NCBI RefSeq assembly: GCF_004138135.1 | Contig: NZ_RYFD01000032.1 | Span: 1 to 50,355, forward strand | Origin: Candidatus Oscillochloris fontis | Lineage (GTDB): Bacteria; Chloroflexota; Chloroflexia; Chloroflexales; Chloroflexaceae | Direction of reading: 5' to 3' | Length of the DNA stretch: 50,355 nt | Shown here: positions 18,576-27,646 of the stretch, in pieces | How positions within the stretch are numbered: position 1 is the first letter of the stretch | Layout of the letters: each line of letters starts with the position of its first letter | The notes under the pieces: generated by a model | What the model was told of the DNA's origin: nothing | Database searches by the model: none | What the model saw: only the letters and a program-made list of their open reading frames with translations | Made by a program: the position numbers and the translations under genes

Positions 18576-18597
18576 GGGGCGCGTCGCGACGCGCCCC
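18576..18597. terminator. Perfect 22-bp palindrome between convergent genes
   Basis: GGGGCGCGTCG followed directly by its complement CGACGCGCCCC. It belongs to the GTAGGGGCGCG repeat subfamily and sits between the convergent FtsB-like and betaine-binding genes, where a two-way terminator is expected. There is no T-run. Confidence 0.5.
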
Positions 18598-18621
18598 TAC
18601 GTGACGCCCATGGGGCGTACC

Positions 18622-19659
18622 CTACTTGATCACCCCCTGGCTGACCAGGAACTCACGTGCTACCACGGACACTTCCTTCTTCTCCGGCCCATCCACCTGC
18701 CAGTTCAACCCCGACATGACTTCGCTGGTGAGCAGCGGAGCCATCGCGTTGAGGATCTCGGCGATCTGTGGGTTGGCGTTGAGGGCGTCCTGGCGGATCA
18801 CCGGCGCGATCTGGTAGATCGGGTAGGCGTTCTTGTCGTCTTGGAGTACCGTGAGGCCCAAACCGGCGATCTGGCCGTCGGTGCCGAAGGCGACCACCAC
18901 ATCAACATCACCACGGGTGAGTGCCTCGTAGCGTAGGCTGCCCGAATCGAGTTGCACGTAGTTGTCGCCACTGAACTTGGGATCGAAGCCGTACATAGCC
19001 AAGATGGCCTTGTTATCCTCGCGCTCCGGGAATTCCGGTGGGCCACCTAGGCGTACATCGGCAGAGACGGCAACCAGATCTGAGAAGGTGACAACGCCAA
19101 GCTCCTCGGCCTTCTCCTTGGTCAGGGCGAAGACGTTGGTGTTGTTGAAGGGCGAAGGGTTGAGCCACGTCACCTGGAACTGCTCCTCGTAGCCCTTGCG
19201 CAACGCGGCCATAATCGCCGCCTCGTCGGGGAGTGCGGGTTGCTTCAAAACCACCTGCAAGCCGGTGGAGGTGTATTCTGGGTAGAGGTCAATGTCGCCA
19301 CCTACCAGCGCCTCGTGGGCAATCGCGGTGGCCCCCAGGCTAAACTTGCGCTCAACGGTAAAGCCGTTCTCCTCCAGCATCAGGGCGTACATCTCGGCGA
19401 CCAAGATCGCTTCGGTGAAGTGCTTGGAGCCAATGCGGATCGTCGCACCACTTGGGGCTGCCGTCGGTTCGGTTACCGCCGTGGGGTTTTCTGCGGCGGG
19501 GGTGGATGCTACCGTGGGGCTTTCTGCGGCGGGGGTCGGATTCTCCGCCGCCGGTGAGGCGGCTGGAGCGGTGGTGGGGGCTACCGGGGCAGCCTGACCA
19601 CATGCGGTGAGGATCACGACGAGGGCCAGTGTCATCAACTGGGTCGTTCTGCGGAGCAT
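18622..19659 (-). CDS. Glycine betaine/choline-type ABC transporter substrate-binding lipoprotein
   Basis: 345 residues. Signal peptide with lipobox VILTAC (C near residue 20), a Pro/Ala/Thr linker with a repeated ENPTPAAESPT-like unit, then an OpuAC domain (from about 73: IRIGSKHFTEAILVAEMYA, and DLYPEYTSTGLQVVL). This pattern is that of OsmF/OpuCC-type binding proteins for quaternary ammonium osmolytes. It lies 60 bases downstream of the permease gene on the same strand. No cognate ATPase is in the window. The TAG stop lies in a GTAGGG sequence like the short repeats. Confidence 0.88.
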   Translation of the reverse strand: MLRRTTQLMTLALVVILTACGQAAPVAPTTAPAASPAAENPTPAAESPTVASTPAAENPTAVTEPTAAPSGATIRIGSKHFTEAILVAEMYALMLEENGFTVERKFSLGATAIAHEALVGGDIDLYPEYTSTGLQVVLKQPALPDEAAIMAALRKGYEEQFQVTWLNPSPFNNTNVFALTKEKAEELGVVTFSDLVAVSADVRLGGPPEFPEREDNKAILAMYGFDPKFSGDNYVQLDSGSLRYEALTRGDVDVVVAFGTDGQIAGLGLTVLQDDKNAYPIYQIAPVIRQDALNANPQIAEILNAMAPLLTSEVMSGLNWQVDGPEKKEVSVVAREFLVSQGVIK

Positions 19660-19719
19660 AACGTCTTCTCCTTGTTCCTATGCGGAGACATCTATGGTAG
19701 ACGGCGTTGGTGGAATGCA

Positions 19720-20361
19720 TTACCTCGGTGGGGTAAACCAGCGTTCCACGAAGCCGAGAACCACCTCACTTATTAAGGCTAACACAGCTACGGGAATCGC
19801 GCCTAGGAGCATAATGCGGGGTTCAAAGAGGGCAAACCCACGGGTGACGAAGATGCCTAGCCCGCCCGCGCCAATAAAGGCGGCCAGGGTGGCACTGGCG
19901 ATGACCTCGACAGTGGCGGTGCGGATACCGGCGATCATAACTGGGAGAGCCAGTGGGATTTCAACTTGGAGCAGCCGTTGTCGGGCGGTCATGCCCATGG
20001 CGGCGGCGGCTTCAACCACGGCTGGCTCGACTCCGCGAAGCCCGGTGTAGACGTTGATCAGGATCGAGGGCATGGCCAGGATCGTGAGCGCGGTGATGGC
20101 GGGGGTTGCGCCGGTTCCCAGGTAGGGCATGACGAGGAAGAGAATGGCGAGGCTCGGAATGAGCCGGAGTGATCCGACTGCGGTGATCAGATATTGGGCC
20201 GCCCGAACATGGCGAGCGGCCCAGATGCCGAGCGGGATGCAGAGGATGAGGCTGATTGCTAGTGCGGTGCTGCTCAGGCTCAGATGGCGTCCGAGTTCGG
20301 CCCAGAAGCGGTTCTGGTTATCGAGAAAGTAGGCGTAGGTTTGATTGAGTAGGTTGATCAT
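19720..20361 (-). CDS. Glycine betaine/choline-type ABC transporter permease
   Basis: 213 residues, five to six membrane segments. The family motif ALTILAMPSILINVYTGL and the coupling region EAAAAMGMTARQRLLQVEIPLALPVMIAGI are those of OpuBB/YehY-type permeases. It precedes the binding-protein gene in the same direction. A complete system would also need an ATPase and often a second permease; neither is next to it. Confidence 0.88.
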   Translation of the reverse strand: MINLLNQTYAYFLDNQNRFWAELGRHLSLSSTALAISLILCIPLGIWAARHVRAAQYLITAVGSLRLIPSLAILFLVMPYLGTGATPAITALTILAMPSILINVYTGLRGVEPAVVEAAAAMGMTARQRLLQVEIPLALPVMIAGIRTATVEVIASATLAAFIGAGGLGIFVTRGFALFEPRIMLLGAIPVAVLALISEVVLGFVERWFTPPR

Positions 20362-20388
20362 TCCGGCGGCCTACCTCACTCCTTGAGT

Positions 20389-20468
20389 TGACGCCAAGGC
20401 GCAAAGACGCAAAGGTTGTGTTGGGTGCCTTTGGTAAAGGCTTTGCGCCTTGGCGTCTTTGCGTCAAA
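20389..20468. repeat. Inverted GACGCAAAG-type repeat
   Basis: An imperfect palindrome: a left arm TTGACGCCAAGGCGCAAAG and a right arm ending CTTGGCGTCTTTGCGTCAA around a ~20-base loop. Similar copies lie at 43517-43587 and 49867-49934. It lies between valS and the permease gene, both on the minus strand. Confidence 0.75.
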
Positions 20469-20477
20469 ACCGGGAAG

Positions 20478-23195
20478 TTAAATCTCTGCCAGACGTTCGC
20501 GCAGGCTGACCAGCGCAGCGCGGGCGGTTTCTAGGCTCTCGCGTTCGCGCTGCACGACAGTTGCCGGAGCTTTGCCGACAAAGCCGGGATTGGATAGTTT
20601 TGCCTCGCGGCGGGTTACATCGGCTTCGGCCTGCTCCAACTCCTTGCGCAGGCGCGCCCGTTCGGCTTCGAGGTCAATCAGCCCGGCCAGCGGCAGGTAG
20701 GCTTCCACGCCTCCCAACACAATCGCCGCCGACTGGGTCGGCTTGGCGGTAATCGCCTCGACGATCTCTAAGCGCTCGGCATCCACTCGTCCGAGCCGCG
20801 CCAGCAGCGCGGCCTGCTCGCGCAAGAGTGTGGCTCGCTCGCCCCCCACCACGGTGGCGGCGACCCACTTGGACGGTTCGACCTTGTACTCGCTGCGAAT
20901 GTTACGAACAGCGACGATCAGCGTTTGCACCAGATCCCAATCGGCTTCGGCCTGCGGACTGAGCAGTGCCGCGTCACCTTCGGGGTAGGCGGCCAGCATG
21001 ATACTGTGGCTTGCGGCAGGCTCCTGGCCTTCAATCTGGGTCAGGTATTGCCACACCTCCTCGGTAATGAAGGGGATGTAGGGGTGCAACAGGCGCAGCG
21101 TACCTTCGAGTACGGTGTAGAGGACGGCGCGGGTCGTCGCTTGTTGTTCGGCGTTGCCCTCAAGCTGCACCTTGGCAATCTCGACATACCAATCGGCAAA
21201 CTCGCCCCACAAGAAGTCGTGCATCTGGCGGCCCGCCTCGCCAAAGTTGGAACCCTCCATCAGCCGGTTGGTATCGAGGCAGAGGCGGTTGTAGCGCGAA
21301 AGAATCCAGCGATCCGCGAGGCTCAGTGCGGTGAGCGGGGTGTGAGCATCGCTGACGCGCACCCCCTTACTGATCACGAAGCGGGTGATATTCCAGATCT
21401 TGTTGGCAAAGTTGCGCGCCGACTCGATGCGCTGCGGGTTGAGGTTGAGATCCTGGCCGGGCGTGCCTGACGTCGCCAGCGTGAAGCGTAGCGCATCGGT
21501 GCCTTGGGCATCCATCACTTTGAGCGGATTGACCACATTCCCATACGACTTGGACATCTTGCGCCCGTGCTCATCGCGCACGAGGCCATGCAGATAGATC
21601 GTGTGGAACGGCTCAGTGCCGGTCAGGTAGCAGCCCATCATCATCATGCGCGCCACCCAGAAGAAGAGGATGTCGTAACCCGTTTCGAGCACACTAGTCG
21701 GGTAGTAGGTGGCAAGATCGGGCGTCTGATGAGGCCAACCCAACGTGGAGAAGGGCCACAGACCGGAGGAGAACCAGGTATCGAGCACATCCGGGTCTTG
21801 GACGGCACCCTCAGGCGGGGTCTCATCAGGGCCGAGCACCACCATCGTGCCATCGGGCACGTACCAGACCGGGATGCGGTGGCCCCACCAGAGCTGGCGC
21901 GAGATGCACCAATCTTCAATGTTCTCCAGCCAGTGGTAGTAGACCTTCTCGAAGCGTTCGGGAATAATCTTGGTACGGCCCTCACGCACGGCGGCCAGAG
22001 CGAGATCGGCCAGCGGGCGAGTCTTGACGAACCACTGTTCAGAGAGCAGCGGCTCGATGATCTCGCCGCCGCGCTGGCTGATACCAACACTCATGGTGTG
22101 GGGGTCAACCTTGACCAACAGCCCCTCATGTTCCAGATCCTGGACGATGGCCTTGCGGGCGGCAAAGCGCTCCAAGCCCTGGTAGGGGCCACCTTCAGCA
22201 TTGATCGTGGCGTCCTTATTCAGAATCGTGATCTGGGGCAGATTGTGGCGCTTGCCGACCTCGTAGTCGTTTTTATCGTGGGCGGGCGTAATCTTGACCG
22301 CACCGGAGCCAAATTCGGGGTCCACATATGCATCGGCAATGATCGGGATGGAACGGGCCAGCGCGGGCAGTACCGCTGTGCGCCCGACCAGATCGGTGAA
22401 GCGCGGGTCGTCGGGGGGAGTGGCGATGGCCGTATCACCCAGGATCGTTTCGGGGCGGGTGGTGGCGACCGTGATCCACTGGGTGGCTCCTTCAGCCCAA
22501 CGGCCACTCCCCCAGGGGTGTTGCGGCCCGGCCCAATCGGCATTGATCACCGGGTAGCGCACATGCCAGATCGAGACCTGGCGGGTCTCAAACTCCACCT
22601 CAAGATCGCTGACCGCCGTCTGGAGGTTGGGTGACCAATTAACGAGGTAGGTACCCTTATAGATCAGGCCATCGTCGTAGAGGCGCTTGAAGGCGGTCTG
22701 GACGGAACGCGAAAGCCCCTCATCGAGCGTAAAGCGCTCGCGTTCCCAATCGCAGGAGGCACCGAGGCGGCGCAACTGGTTCTGGATCTCGCCGCCATAC
22801 TTGGCCTTCCACTCCCAGGTACGGCGCAAAAACTCCTCGCGCCCGACCGCCTCACGCGACGTACCCTCGCTACGCAGCAACTTCTCCACCTGCGTCTGGG
22901 TCGCAATCCCGGCGTGGTCGGTACCGGGAACCCAGAGCGTCTGATAGCCCTGCATACGGCGCCAGCGGATCATCAGATCCTCAATCGTGATAAACATGGC
23001 GTGGCCGAGGTGCAGTTCGCCGGTGACATTGGGTGGCGGGATGGAGATGACAAATGGTGGTTTAGGGGCATCGCTCCGTGGAGCGAAAAAGCCGCTGCGC
23101 TCCCACCATGGATACAAGGAGCGTTCCACCGGCTGATGTTCATAGGCTTTTGCCATCTCCGCCGGACGGGCGGGTGGGGTTGCTGCGTTGGTCAT
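20478..23195 (-). CDS. valS: Valine-tRNA ligase
   Basis: 905 residues, normal length. Class I signatures: PPPNVTGELHLGHAM with HLGH at 62-65 and KMSKS at 546-550 in HGRKMSKSYGN. The CP1 editing domain (about 200-400) has TTRPETILGDTAI, and the C-terminal coiled-coil arm (about 830-905) clamps the tRNA. Charges tRNA-Val and edits threonine. GAGGAA lies upstream of the ATG. Confidence 0.97.
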   Translation of the reverse strand: MTNAATPPARPAEMAKAYEHQPVERSLYPWWERSGFFAPRSDAPKPPFVISIPPPNVTGELHLGHAMFITIEDLMIRWRRMQGYQTLWVPGTDHAGIATQTQVEKLLRSEGTSREAVGREEFLRRTWEWKAKYGGEIQNQLRRLGASCDWERERFTLDEGLSRSVQTAFKRLYDDGLIYKGTYLVNWSPNLQTAVSDLEVEFETRQVSIWHVRYPVINADWAGPQHPWGSGRWAEGATQWITVATTRPETILGDTAIATPPDDPRFTDLVGRTAVLPALARSIPIIADAYVDPEFGSGAVKITPAHDKNDYEVGKRHNLPQITILNKDATINAEGGPYQGLERFAARKAIVQDLEHEGLLVKVDPHTMSVGISQRGGEIIEPLLSEQWFVKTRPLADLALAAVREGRTKIIPERFEKVYYHWLENIEDWCISRQLWWGHRIPVWYVPDGTMVVLGPDETPPEGAVQDPDVLDTWFSSGLWPFSTLGWPHQTPDLATYYPTSVLETGYDILFFWVARMMMMGCYLTGTEPFHTIYLHGLVRDEHGRKMSKSYGNVVNPLKVMDAQGTDALRFTLATSGTPGQDLNLNPQRIESARNFANKIWNITRFVISKGVRVSDAHTPLTALSLADRWILSRYNRLCLDTNRLMEGSNFGEAGRQMHDFLWGEFADWYVEIAKVQLEGNAEQQATTRAVLYTVLEGTLRLLHPYIPFITEEVWQYLTQIEGQEPAASHSIMLAAYPEGDAALLSPQAEADWDLVQTLIVAVRNIRSEYKVEPSKWVAATVVGGERATLLREQAALLARLGRVDAERLEIVEAITAKPTQSAAIVLGGVEAYLPLAGLIDLEAERARLRKELEQAEADVTRREAKLSNPGFVGKAPATVVQRERESLETARAALVSLRERLAEI

Positions 23196-23227
23196 ATCTT
23201 CCTCAAAAACAGATGAGTGCTGGGGGT

Positions 23228-23236
23228 ATTATAGCA
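23228..23236 (-). promoter_or_regulatory. Extended -10 promoter for valS
   Basis: On the minus strand TGCTATAAT occupies 23228-23236, an extended -10 box without a good -35. It would start a transcript with a leader of about 25 bases before the valS ATG. It overlaps the edge of a repeat-filled spacer. Confidence 0.45.
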
Positions 23237-23262
23237 TCGCCCGCCAACCTGGTGCGGGCACC

Positions 23263-23354
23263 CCGAACATGCATTGCCGGGATGTCCGAACATGCATTGC
23301 CGGGAGGCCCGAACATGCGTTGCCGGGAGGCCCGAACATGCGTTGTCGGGATGC
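23263..23354. repeat. Four tandem copies of a 23-bp unit
   Basis: CCGAACATGCATTGCCGGG plus four bases (GATGT or GAGGC type) repeats four times with period 23 and few changes, then a fifth partial copy runs into a palindrome. The unit has inner symmetry (CCCGAACATG versus CATTGCCGGG). Further single units appear around 23461-23480. No spacers, so not CRISPR. Confidence 0.8.
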
Positions 23355-23357
23355 CCG

Positions 23358-23397
23358 AACATCCCGTAGGGGCGAAGCATCGCCCCTACGGGATGTT
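23358..23397. repeat. 18-bp stem palindrome of the GTAGGGGCGAAGCATCGCCCC family
   Basis: AACATCCCGTAGGGGCGA pairs with TCGCCCCTACGGGATGTT around a 4-base loop. It is the longest, most perfect copy of the short repeat. A second copy, GGGCGATGCTTCGCCCCTAC, follows at 23421-23440 in opposite orientation. Spacer between valS (divergent start) and the end of mnmG; may end mnmG transcription. Confidence 0.75.
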
Positions 23398-23511
23398 TGG
23401 GATTTCCCCGGCCATCTGGCGGGCGATGCTTCGCCCCTACAATGTGCCGGGTTGGCCGACCATGCATTGCCGGGATGCCCACACATGTGTTTTCGGATTA
23501 CCCGGACATCC

Positions 23512-25464
23512 TTACCGCCCCACCCCTTGCCTCTCCAACGCAAACAAGAGAATCGTCACATCGGCGGGGGTGATGCCAGCGAGCCGCCCGGCTTGGCCCA
23601 GGGTGGCCGGACGGAAACGTATGAGGACTTGGCGCGCTTCGTTGCGTAGCCCATGCAACCGGGTGTAGTCTATCTCAGCGGGGATGCGGCGCGACTCCAT
23701 TTTGCGCAGGCGCTCCACTTCGCGCTGTTGGCGTTCAATATAGCCGCCATATTTAGCATTCATCTCGACCTGTTCGATCACCCCCGGCTCGGCAGCCGGG
23801 AAGCCTAGCGGGGCTTGGAGTTGCTGGTAGCCTACGTTGGGGCGCGCCAGCAACTCGAAGGCGCTCATCGGCTGGCGGAGCGGGGTCACCGCAGCCTCGG
23901 CGAGGGCGGTATTGACCGCCACCGTGGGGAAGATGCGCTGCCCGGCCAACTCCGCACACAGGCGCGCCACCGCCTCGCGCTTCTGCTCGACCGCCGTCAC
24001 CCGCTCGGCATTCACGAGTCCCAACTCGTAGGCTACTGGGGTCAGGCGCAGATCGGCGTTATCGCTGCGCAACAGCAAGCGGTGTTCGGCGCGCGAGGTG
24101 AACATGCGGTAGGGTTCAGTAATCTCCTTCGTCACCAGATCATCAATCAGCACCCCAATATAGGCTTGGTCGCGCCCCAGGATCACGGCTGGTTGGCGGC
24201 GCACATAGCGTACCGCATTGATACCGGCGATTAAGCCCTGGGCGGCGGCCTCCTCGTAGCCGGTGGTGCCGTTCACCTGACCGGCCAGGAATAGCCCGCG
24301 CATCCGGCGCGCCTGCAAATCAGATCCGATCTCGCCGCTTGCCACCGCGTCATATTCGATGGCATAGCCGATCCGCATCAGTTCGGCGTTGCGCAAGGCG
24401 GGGATGCTGCGCAGCATCGCCCATTGTACATCCTCTGGTAAGGAGGTGTTGCAGCCCTGCACATAGACTTCGCTGGTCGTCCAGCCTTCGGGTTCGAGGA
24501 AGAGGCCGTGGCGATCCTTATCGGCGAAGCGCACGATCTTGTCCTCGATGCTGGGGCAGTAGCGCGGGCCAATTCCGGCGATCACGCCACTGAAGAGCGG
24601 GGCGCGGTGCAGGTTGTCGCGGATGAGAGCGTGGAACTGCGGGGTGGTATGCACGAGGTAGCAGGGTAGTTGCGGTCGCCAGCCATCCAGTTGGGGATCT
24701 GGGTAGTACGGGCAGGGTGGGTTTTGGAAGGGAATCGGAAGCGGTTCATGATCATAGTAATGCGCAAACGCCACCGGCACGCGGCTACCTTGCTGCACCT
24801 CAGTCTGGCTAAAATCAATCGAGGCCGCATGGATACGCGGCGGCGTGCCGGTCTTCAGCCGCACCAGCGGGAAGCCCAACGCGGCCAGATTCTCTCCCAG
24901 CGCCACCGCCGGAGCCTCCCCGGCCCGCCCAGCAGCCCAGGTGGCCTCGCCCGTAATGACCCGGCCCCGCAGGAAGGTTCCGACTGTCAGCACGAGGGCG
25001 CGGGCCTGGTAGCAGTAGCCGGTGTGGGTGCGCACGCTAAAGGCGAAGGGCGTGAGTGACGAATCGGGTTCAGCGTGGATCATGCTGATCTGCTCAACCA
25101 TCGCCTGGCGCACATCCAGATTAGGCAACCGTTCCAGCGTCTCCTTCATGATCTGGCTATAGAGACGCTTATCGGATTGCGCCCGGAGCGATTGAACTGC
25201 CGGCCCCTTACTCTCATTGAGTACTCGAATCTGGATAGCACTCTGATCGGTGACGCGCGCGATCACGCCACCCAGCGCATCAATCTCGCGCACCAAATGG
25301 CCCTTGGCTGGGCCACCGATGCTCGGATTGCAGGGCATATAGCCGATCTTGTCCAGATCAATCGTCAGTAACAACGTGCGACAGCCCATGCGTGCAGCGG
25401 CATTTGCCGCCTCACACCCGGCGTGACCAGCCCCAATCACAATGATGTCATACAAATGGTGCAT
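23512..25464 (-). CDS. mnmG: tRNA uridine-5-carboxymethylaminomethyl modification enzyme MnmG (GidA)
   Basis: 650 residues. N-terminal FAD-binding motif IIVIGAGHAGCEAA (7-20), MnmG signatures NPSIGGPAKGHLVREIDALGG near 46-67 and QGCNTSLPEDVQ mid-protein, and GQVNGTTGYEEAAAQG near 395. MnmG with MnmE modifies the wobble uridine of several tRNAs. No mnmE is in the window. Standard start MHHLYDIIVIG. Confidence 0.97.
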   Translation of the reverse strand: MHHLYDIIVIGAGHAGCEAANAAARMGCRTLLLTIDLDKIGYMPCNPSIGGPAKGHLVREIDALGGVIARVTDQSAIQIRVLNESKGPAVQSLRAQSDKRLYSQIMKETLERLPNLDVRQAMVEQISMIHAEPDSSLTPFAFSVRTHTGYCYQARALVLTVGTFLRGRVITGEATWAAGRAGEAPAVALGENLAALGFPLVRLKTGTPPRIHAASIDFSQTEVQQGSRVPVAFAHYYDHEPLPIPFQNPPCPYYPDPQLDGWRPQLPCYLVHTTPQFHALIRDNLHRAPLFSGVIAGIGPRYCPSIEDKIVRFADKDRHGLFLEPEGWTTSEVYVQGCNTSLPEDVQWAMLRSIPALRNAELMRIGYAIEYDAVASGEIGSDLQARRMRGLFLAGQVNGTTGYEEAAAQGLIAGINAVRYVRRQPAVILGRDQAYIGVLIDDLVTKEITEPYRMFTSRAEHRLLLRSDNADLRLTPVAYELGLVNAERVTAVEQKREAVARLCAELAGQRIFPTVAVNTALAEAAVTPLRQPMSAFELLARPNVGYQQLQAPLGFPAAEPGVIEQVEMNAKYGGYIERQQREVERLRKMESRRIPAEIDYTRLHGLRNEARQVLIRFRPATLGQAGRLAGITPADVTILLFALERQGVGR

Positions 25465-25477
25465 AGCTTAACGATGG

Positions 25478-25505
25478 TATAATGCCAATCAATAGGTCTA
25501 TTATA
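25478..25505. promoter_or_regulatory. Divergent -10 boxes between mnmG and the response-regulator fusion
   Basis: TATAAT occurs on the plus strand at 25478-25483, pointing at the 25587 gene, and on the minus strand at 25500-25505, pointing at mnmG 36 bases away. Neither has a clear -35 at 17 bases. Plausible but weak. Confidence 0.35.
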
Positions 25506-25586
25506 CGGCGAGGTTGCAGGTTGCCGTTGAAGGCGACACTCCTGCACCTACTCATCTGCCACCTTGCCTGATCATGGAGCGTTGCT

Positions 25587-26555
25587 TTGGCCCTGATTCA
25601 GATCATTGATGATGATGTGATCCTGCTCGCTAGTTTAGGCTTCCTGCTTGAAGAGGCGGGCTATCGTGTGCAGAAGAGCAGCGATCTTACCCATGCCGAG
25701 CAGTTGTACCAGGAAGAAGTGCCCGATCTAGTGGTGATCGAGGTCCGCAGTGAGCATGATCGCGGATGGGATCTGTTAGCGCGGCTTGCCCCGCTAACGC
25801 CGGTGATGGTGGTGAGTGCCGCCTCGCGTGAGGAGGACATGGTACGCGGTTTTGCCGCCGGTGCAACTGATTATATCGCCAAGCCCTACCGTTCAGCGGA
25901 GCTACTGGCGCGGGTACGGAGCCGTTTGCCGCTGGTGCAGTCTACGCCGGTCGCATCGGCAAGCCGCACCTCCACCACGGAACGCCTGGGTTCGCATCTG
26001 CCGCCTCCACCACGCTCAACGAAGCGCCGCGAGAACGACGACGATGCGATCTTCATGGATAAGGCTGAGGAGATGGCGTTGCTGCGCATGCCGCCATCCA
26101 GTTCTCCGCATGCACCACCCTCTGAGCCAGCCCCGTTCGAGGATAGTGATCGAGTTGGGCCGCGCTTACGGCAGGCGCGGATGCGACGCCACATGACGCT
26201 GGTGCAGGTGGAGAATGAACTTAAGGTGCGTATCTCCTACCTCCAGGCCATGGAAGATGAGAAGTTCACTCTGCTCCCGCGAGGCCCAGCCGCGCTCGAC
26301 ATGTTTAGCCGCTATGTCACCTTTTTGGGGATGGAGGCTGAACCACTAATTGCCGAGTTCCGTGCGCAACACTACGTGGAAGAGAGCATCCCGGCACCCG
26401 CGCTGGGTGGCCCGCGTATGCCGCGCAGTATCCCGCGTTGGCCGATCTGGATTGTGGCGGTGGTATTGGCGCTGGTGGTGGCGGTGGCGATGATCTTCTA
26501 TTTCGATCCGGCATTCTTTCAGCAGATTCAGAGTCTTTTGTTTATGGGATCGTAG
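25587..26555 (+). CDS. Receiver domain fused to RodZ-like HTH and transmembrane segment
   Basis: 322 residues. Residues 3-115 form a CheY-like receiver: acidic D8-D10, S77 and K99 are in place, but the phospho-acceptor position is Glu (E52 in PDLVVIEVRS), so normal phosphorylation is unlikely and a constitutive signal is possible. A Pro/Ser-rich linker leads to an HTH at about 190-255 of the RodZ/HTH_25 type (LRQARMRRHMTLVQVENELK, then ISYLQAMEDEKF) and one membrane helix at about 286-306 with a short outer tail. RodZ links MreB to the membrane; a receiver in front is unusual. The start is TTG 25587 with GGAGC upstream. Stop TAG adjoins tandem palindromes. Confidence 0.75.
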   Translation: MALIQIIDDDVILLASLGFLLEEAGYRVQKSSDLTHAEQLYQEEVPDLVVIEVRSEHDRGWDLLARLAPLTPVMVVSAASREEDMVRGFAAGATDYIAKPYRSAELLARVRSRLPLVQSTPVASASRTSTTERLGSHLPPPPRSTKRRENDDDAIFMDKAEEMALLRMPPSSSPHAPPSEPAPFEDSDRVGPRLRQARMRRHMTLVQVENELKVRISYLQAMEDEKFTLLPRGPAALDMFSRYVTFLGMEAEPLIAEFRAQHYVEESIPAPALGGPRMPRSIPRWPIWIVAVVLALVVAVAMIFYFDPAFFQQIQSLLFMGS

Positions 26556-26652
26556 AGACGCAACATCTTGCGTCTAGGGGAGACGCAACATCTTGCGTCT
26601 AGGGGAGACGCAACATCTTGCGTCTAGGGGAGACGCAACATCTTGCGTCTCT
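26553..26652. terminator. Four tandem 20-bp palindromes between convergent genes
   Basis: AGACGCAACATCTTGCGTCT (stem 8 bp, 4-base loop) occurs at 26556, 26581, 26606 and 26631, joined by AGGGG, period 25, with no mismatches among copies. It starts at the stop codon of the receiver fusion and ends ten bases before the ribF stop. Likely a two-way terminator or transcript-end shield. Confidence 0.8.
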
Positions 26653-26659
26653 ACACCAT

Positions 26660-27580
26660 TTACCCAATCAACAATTGACGTGCATGCTCGGCATCCTGGC
26701 GAATTTGGGCGATCAATGCTTCAATCCCGGCAAACTTCTGTTCACCGCGCAGCCGGTGGAGGAAGGTGATCTGGAGCGTGCGGCCATAGATGTCGCCGCT
26801 CCAATCGAGCAGGTGAGCCTCGACGGTGCGCTGTATCAGGCCGAAGGTGGGCCGCAGCCCTACGTTGGTCACGGCGGGTAGGCTCGTGCCATCAATCAGC
26901 ACCCGGCAGGCATAGACGCCATCGGCGGGCAGGACGTGGTTGGCGCTGATGTCTAGGTTGGCGGTCGGAAAGCCAATCACCCGGCCACGCTGATCCCCCG
27001 GTACCACCGTGCCCCGCAACCCAAAGGGGCGTCCGAGCAGCATCGCGGCACGTTCCACCTGCCCAGCGGCGAGTAGTTCGCGGACTCGCGAGGCACTCAC
27101 CACCTCACCCTCGATCTCGACCTTGCTTGCCGCACCGACCGCAAAGCCGCGTTGTTGGCCAATCGCCATCAGGCTCGGCACATCACCTTCGCGGTCACGG
27201 CCCATCGCAAAGCCCTCACCCACCCAGAGTTCACGCAGTGGCAGCGCCGCACAGATCTGGGCCATGTAGGCATCGGCGGGGATGGCCTTAGTCGCTTCGG
27301 TAAAGGGGGCGATGATCAATAGATCGGGATCGAATGAGCCGATCAGTTCGATCTTCTCTTCCAGATTACTCAGCAACTGGGGTGGGGTGCCGGGGCGTAG
27401 AATCACATTCGGATGCGGTTCCCAGGTCAGCACGGCGCTCAGAAAGCCCAAATTACGGGCATGCCGCACCGCTGTGCTGATCAACTGGCGATGCCCAAGA
27501 TGCAGCCCATCAAACTTACCCATCGTGAGTACGGTGGGTCGCTGCGCGAGACTTGGCGCGAGCGAGCGGACAATTTCCAC
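26660..27580 (-). CDS. ribF: Bifunctional riboflavin kinase/FAD synthetase
   Basis: 306 residues. The N-terminal FAD synthetase domain has VLTMGKFDGLHLGHRQLI (18-35) and the MGRDREGD region; the C-terminal flavokinase domain (from about 180) has GRVIGFPTANLD and the LPADGVYACRV segment. Makes FMN and FAD from riboflavin and ATP. Single gene, divergent from the lipoprotein at 27847. Confidence 0.96.
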   Translation of the reverse strand: MEIVRSLAPSLAQRPTVLTMGKFDGLHLGHRQLISTAVRHARNLGFLSAVLTWEPHPNVILRPGTPPQLLSNLEEKIELIGSFDPDLLIIAPFTEATKAIPADAYMAQICAALPLRELWVGEGFAMGRDREGDVPSLMAIGQQRGFAVGAASKVEIEGEVVSASRVRELLAAGQVERAAMLLGRPFGLRGTVVPGDQRGRVIGFPTANLDISANHVLPADGVYACRVLIDGTSLPAVTNVGLRPTFGLIQRTVEAHLLDWSGDIYGRTLQITFLHRLRGEQKFAGIEALIAQIRQDAEHARQLLIG

Positions 27581-27646
27581 AACCTTCTCCCCTATTCACC
27601 ATTGATTGCGGTTCAGTGTACCATAAAAGGAGGGTGTGGGGATCAT

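Noticed and set aside
21504-22634. 376-codon plus-strand frame inside valS
   Set aside because: Shadow of the valS frame; ValS motifs are complete on the minus strand.
23263-23480. Possible CRISPR array
   Set aside because: Units follow each other directly without unique spacers, and no cas gene is present.
26553-26652. Possible CRISPR array
   Set aside because: Only a constant 5-base linker lies between the palindromes; the structure fits tandem terminators.
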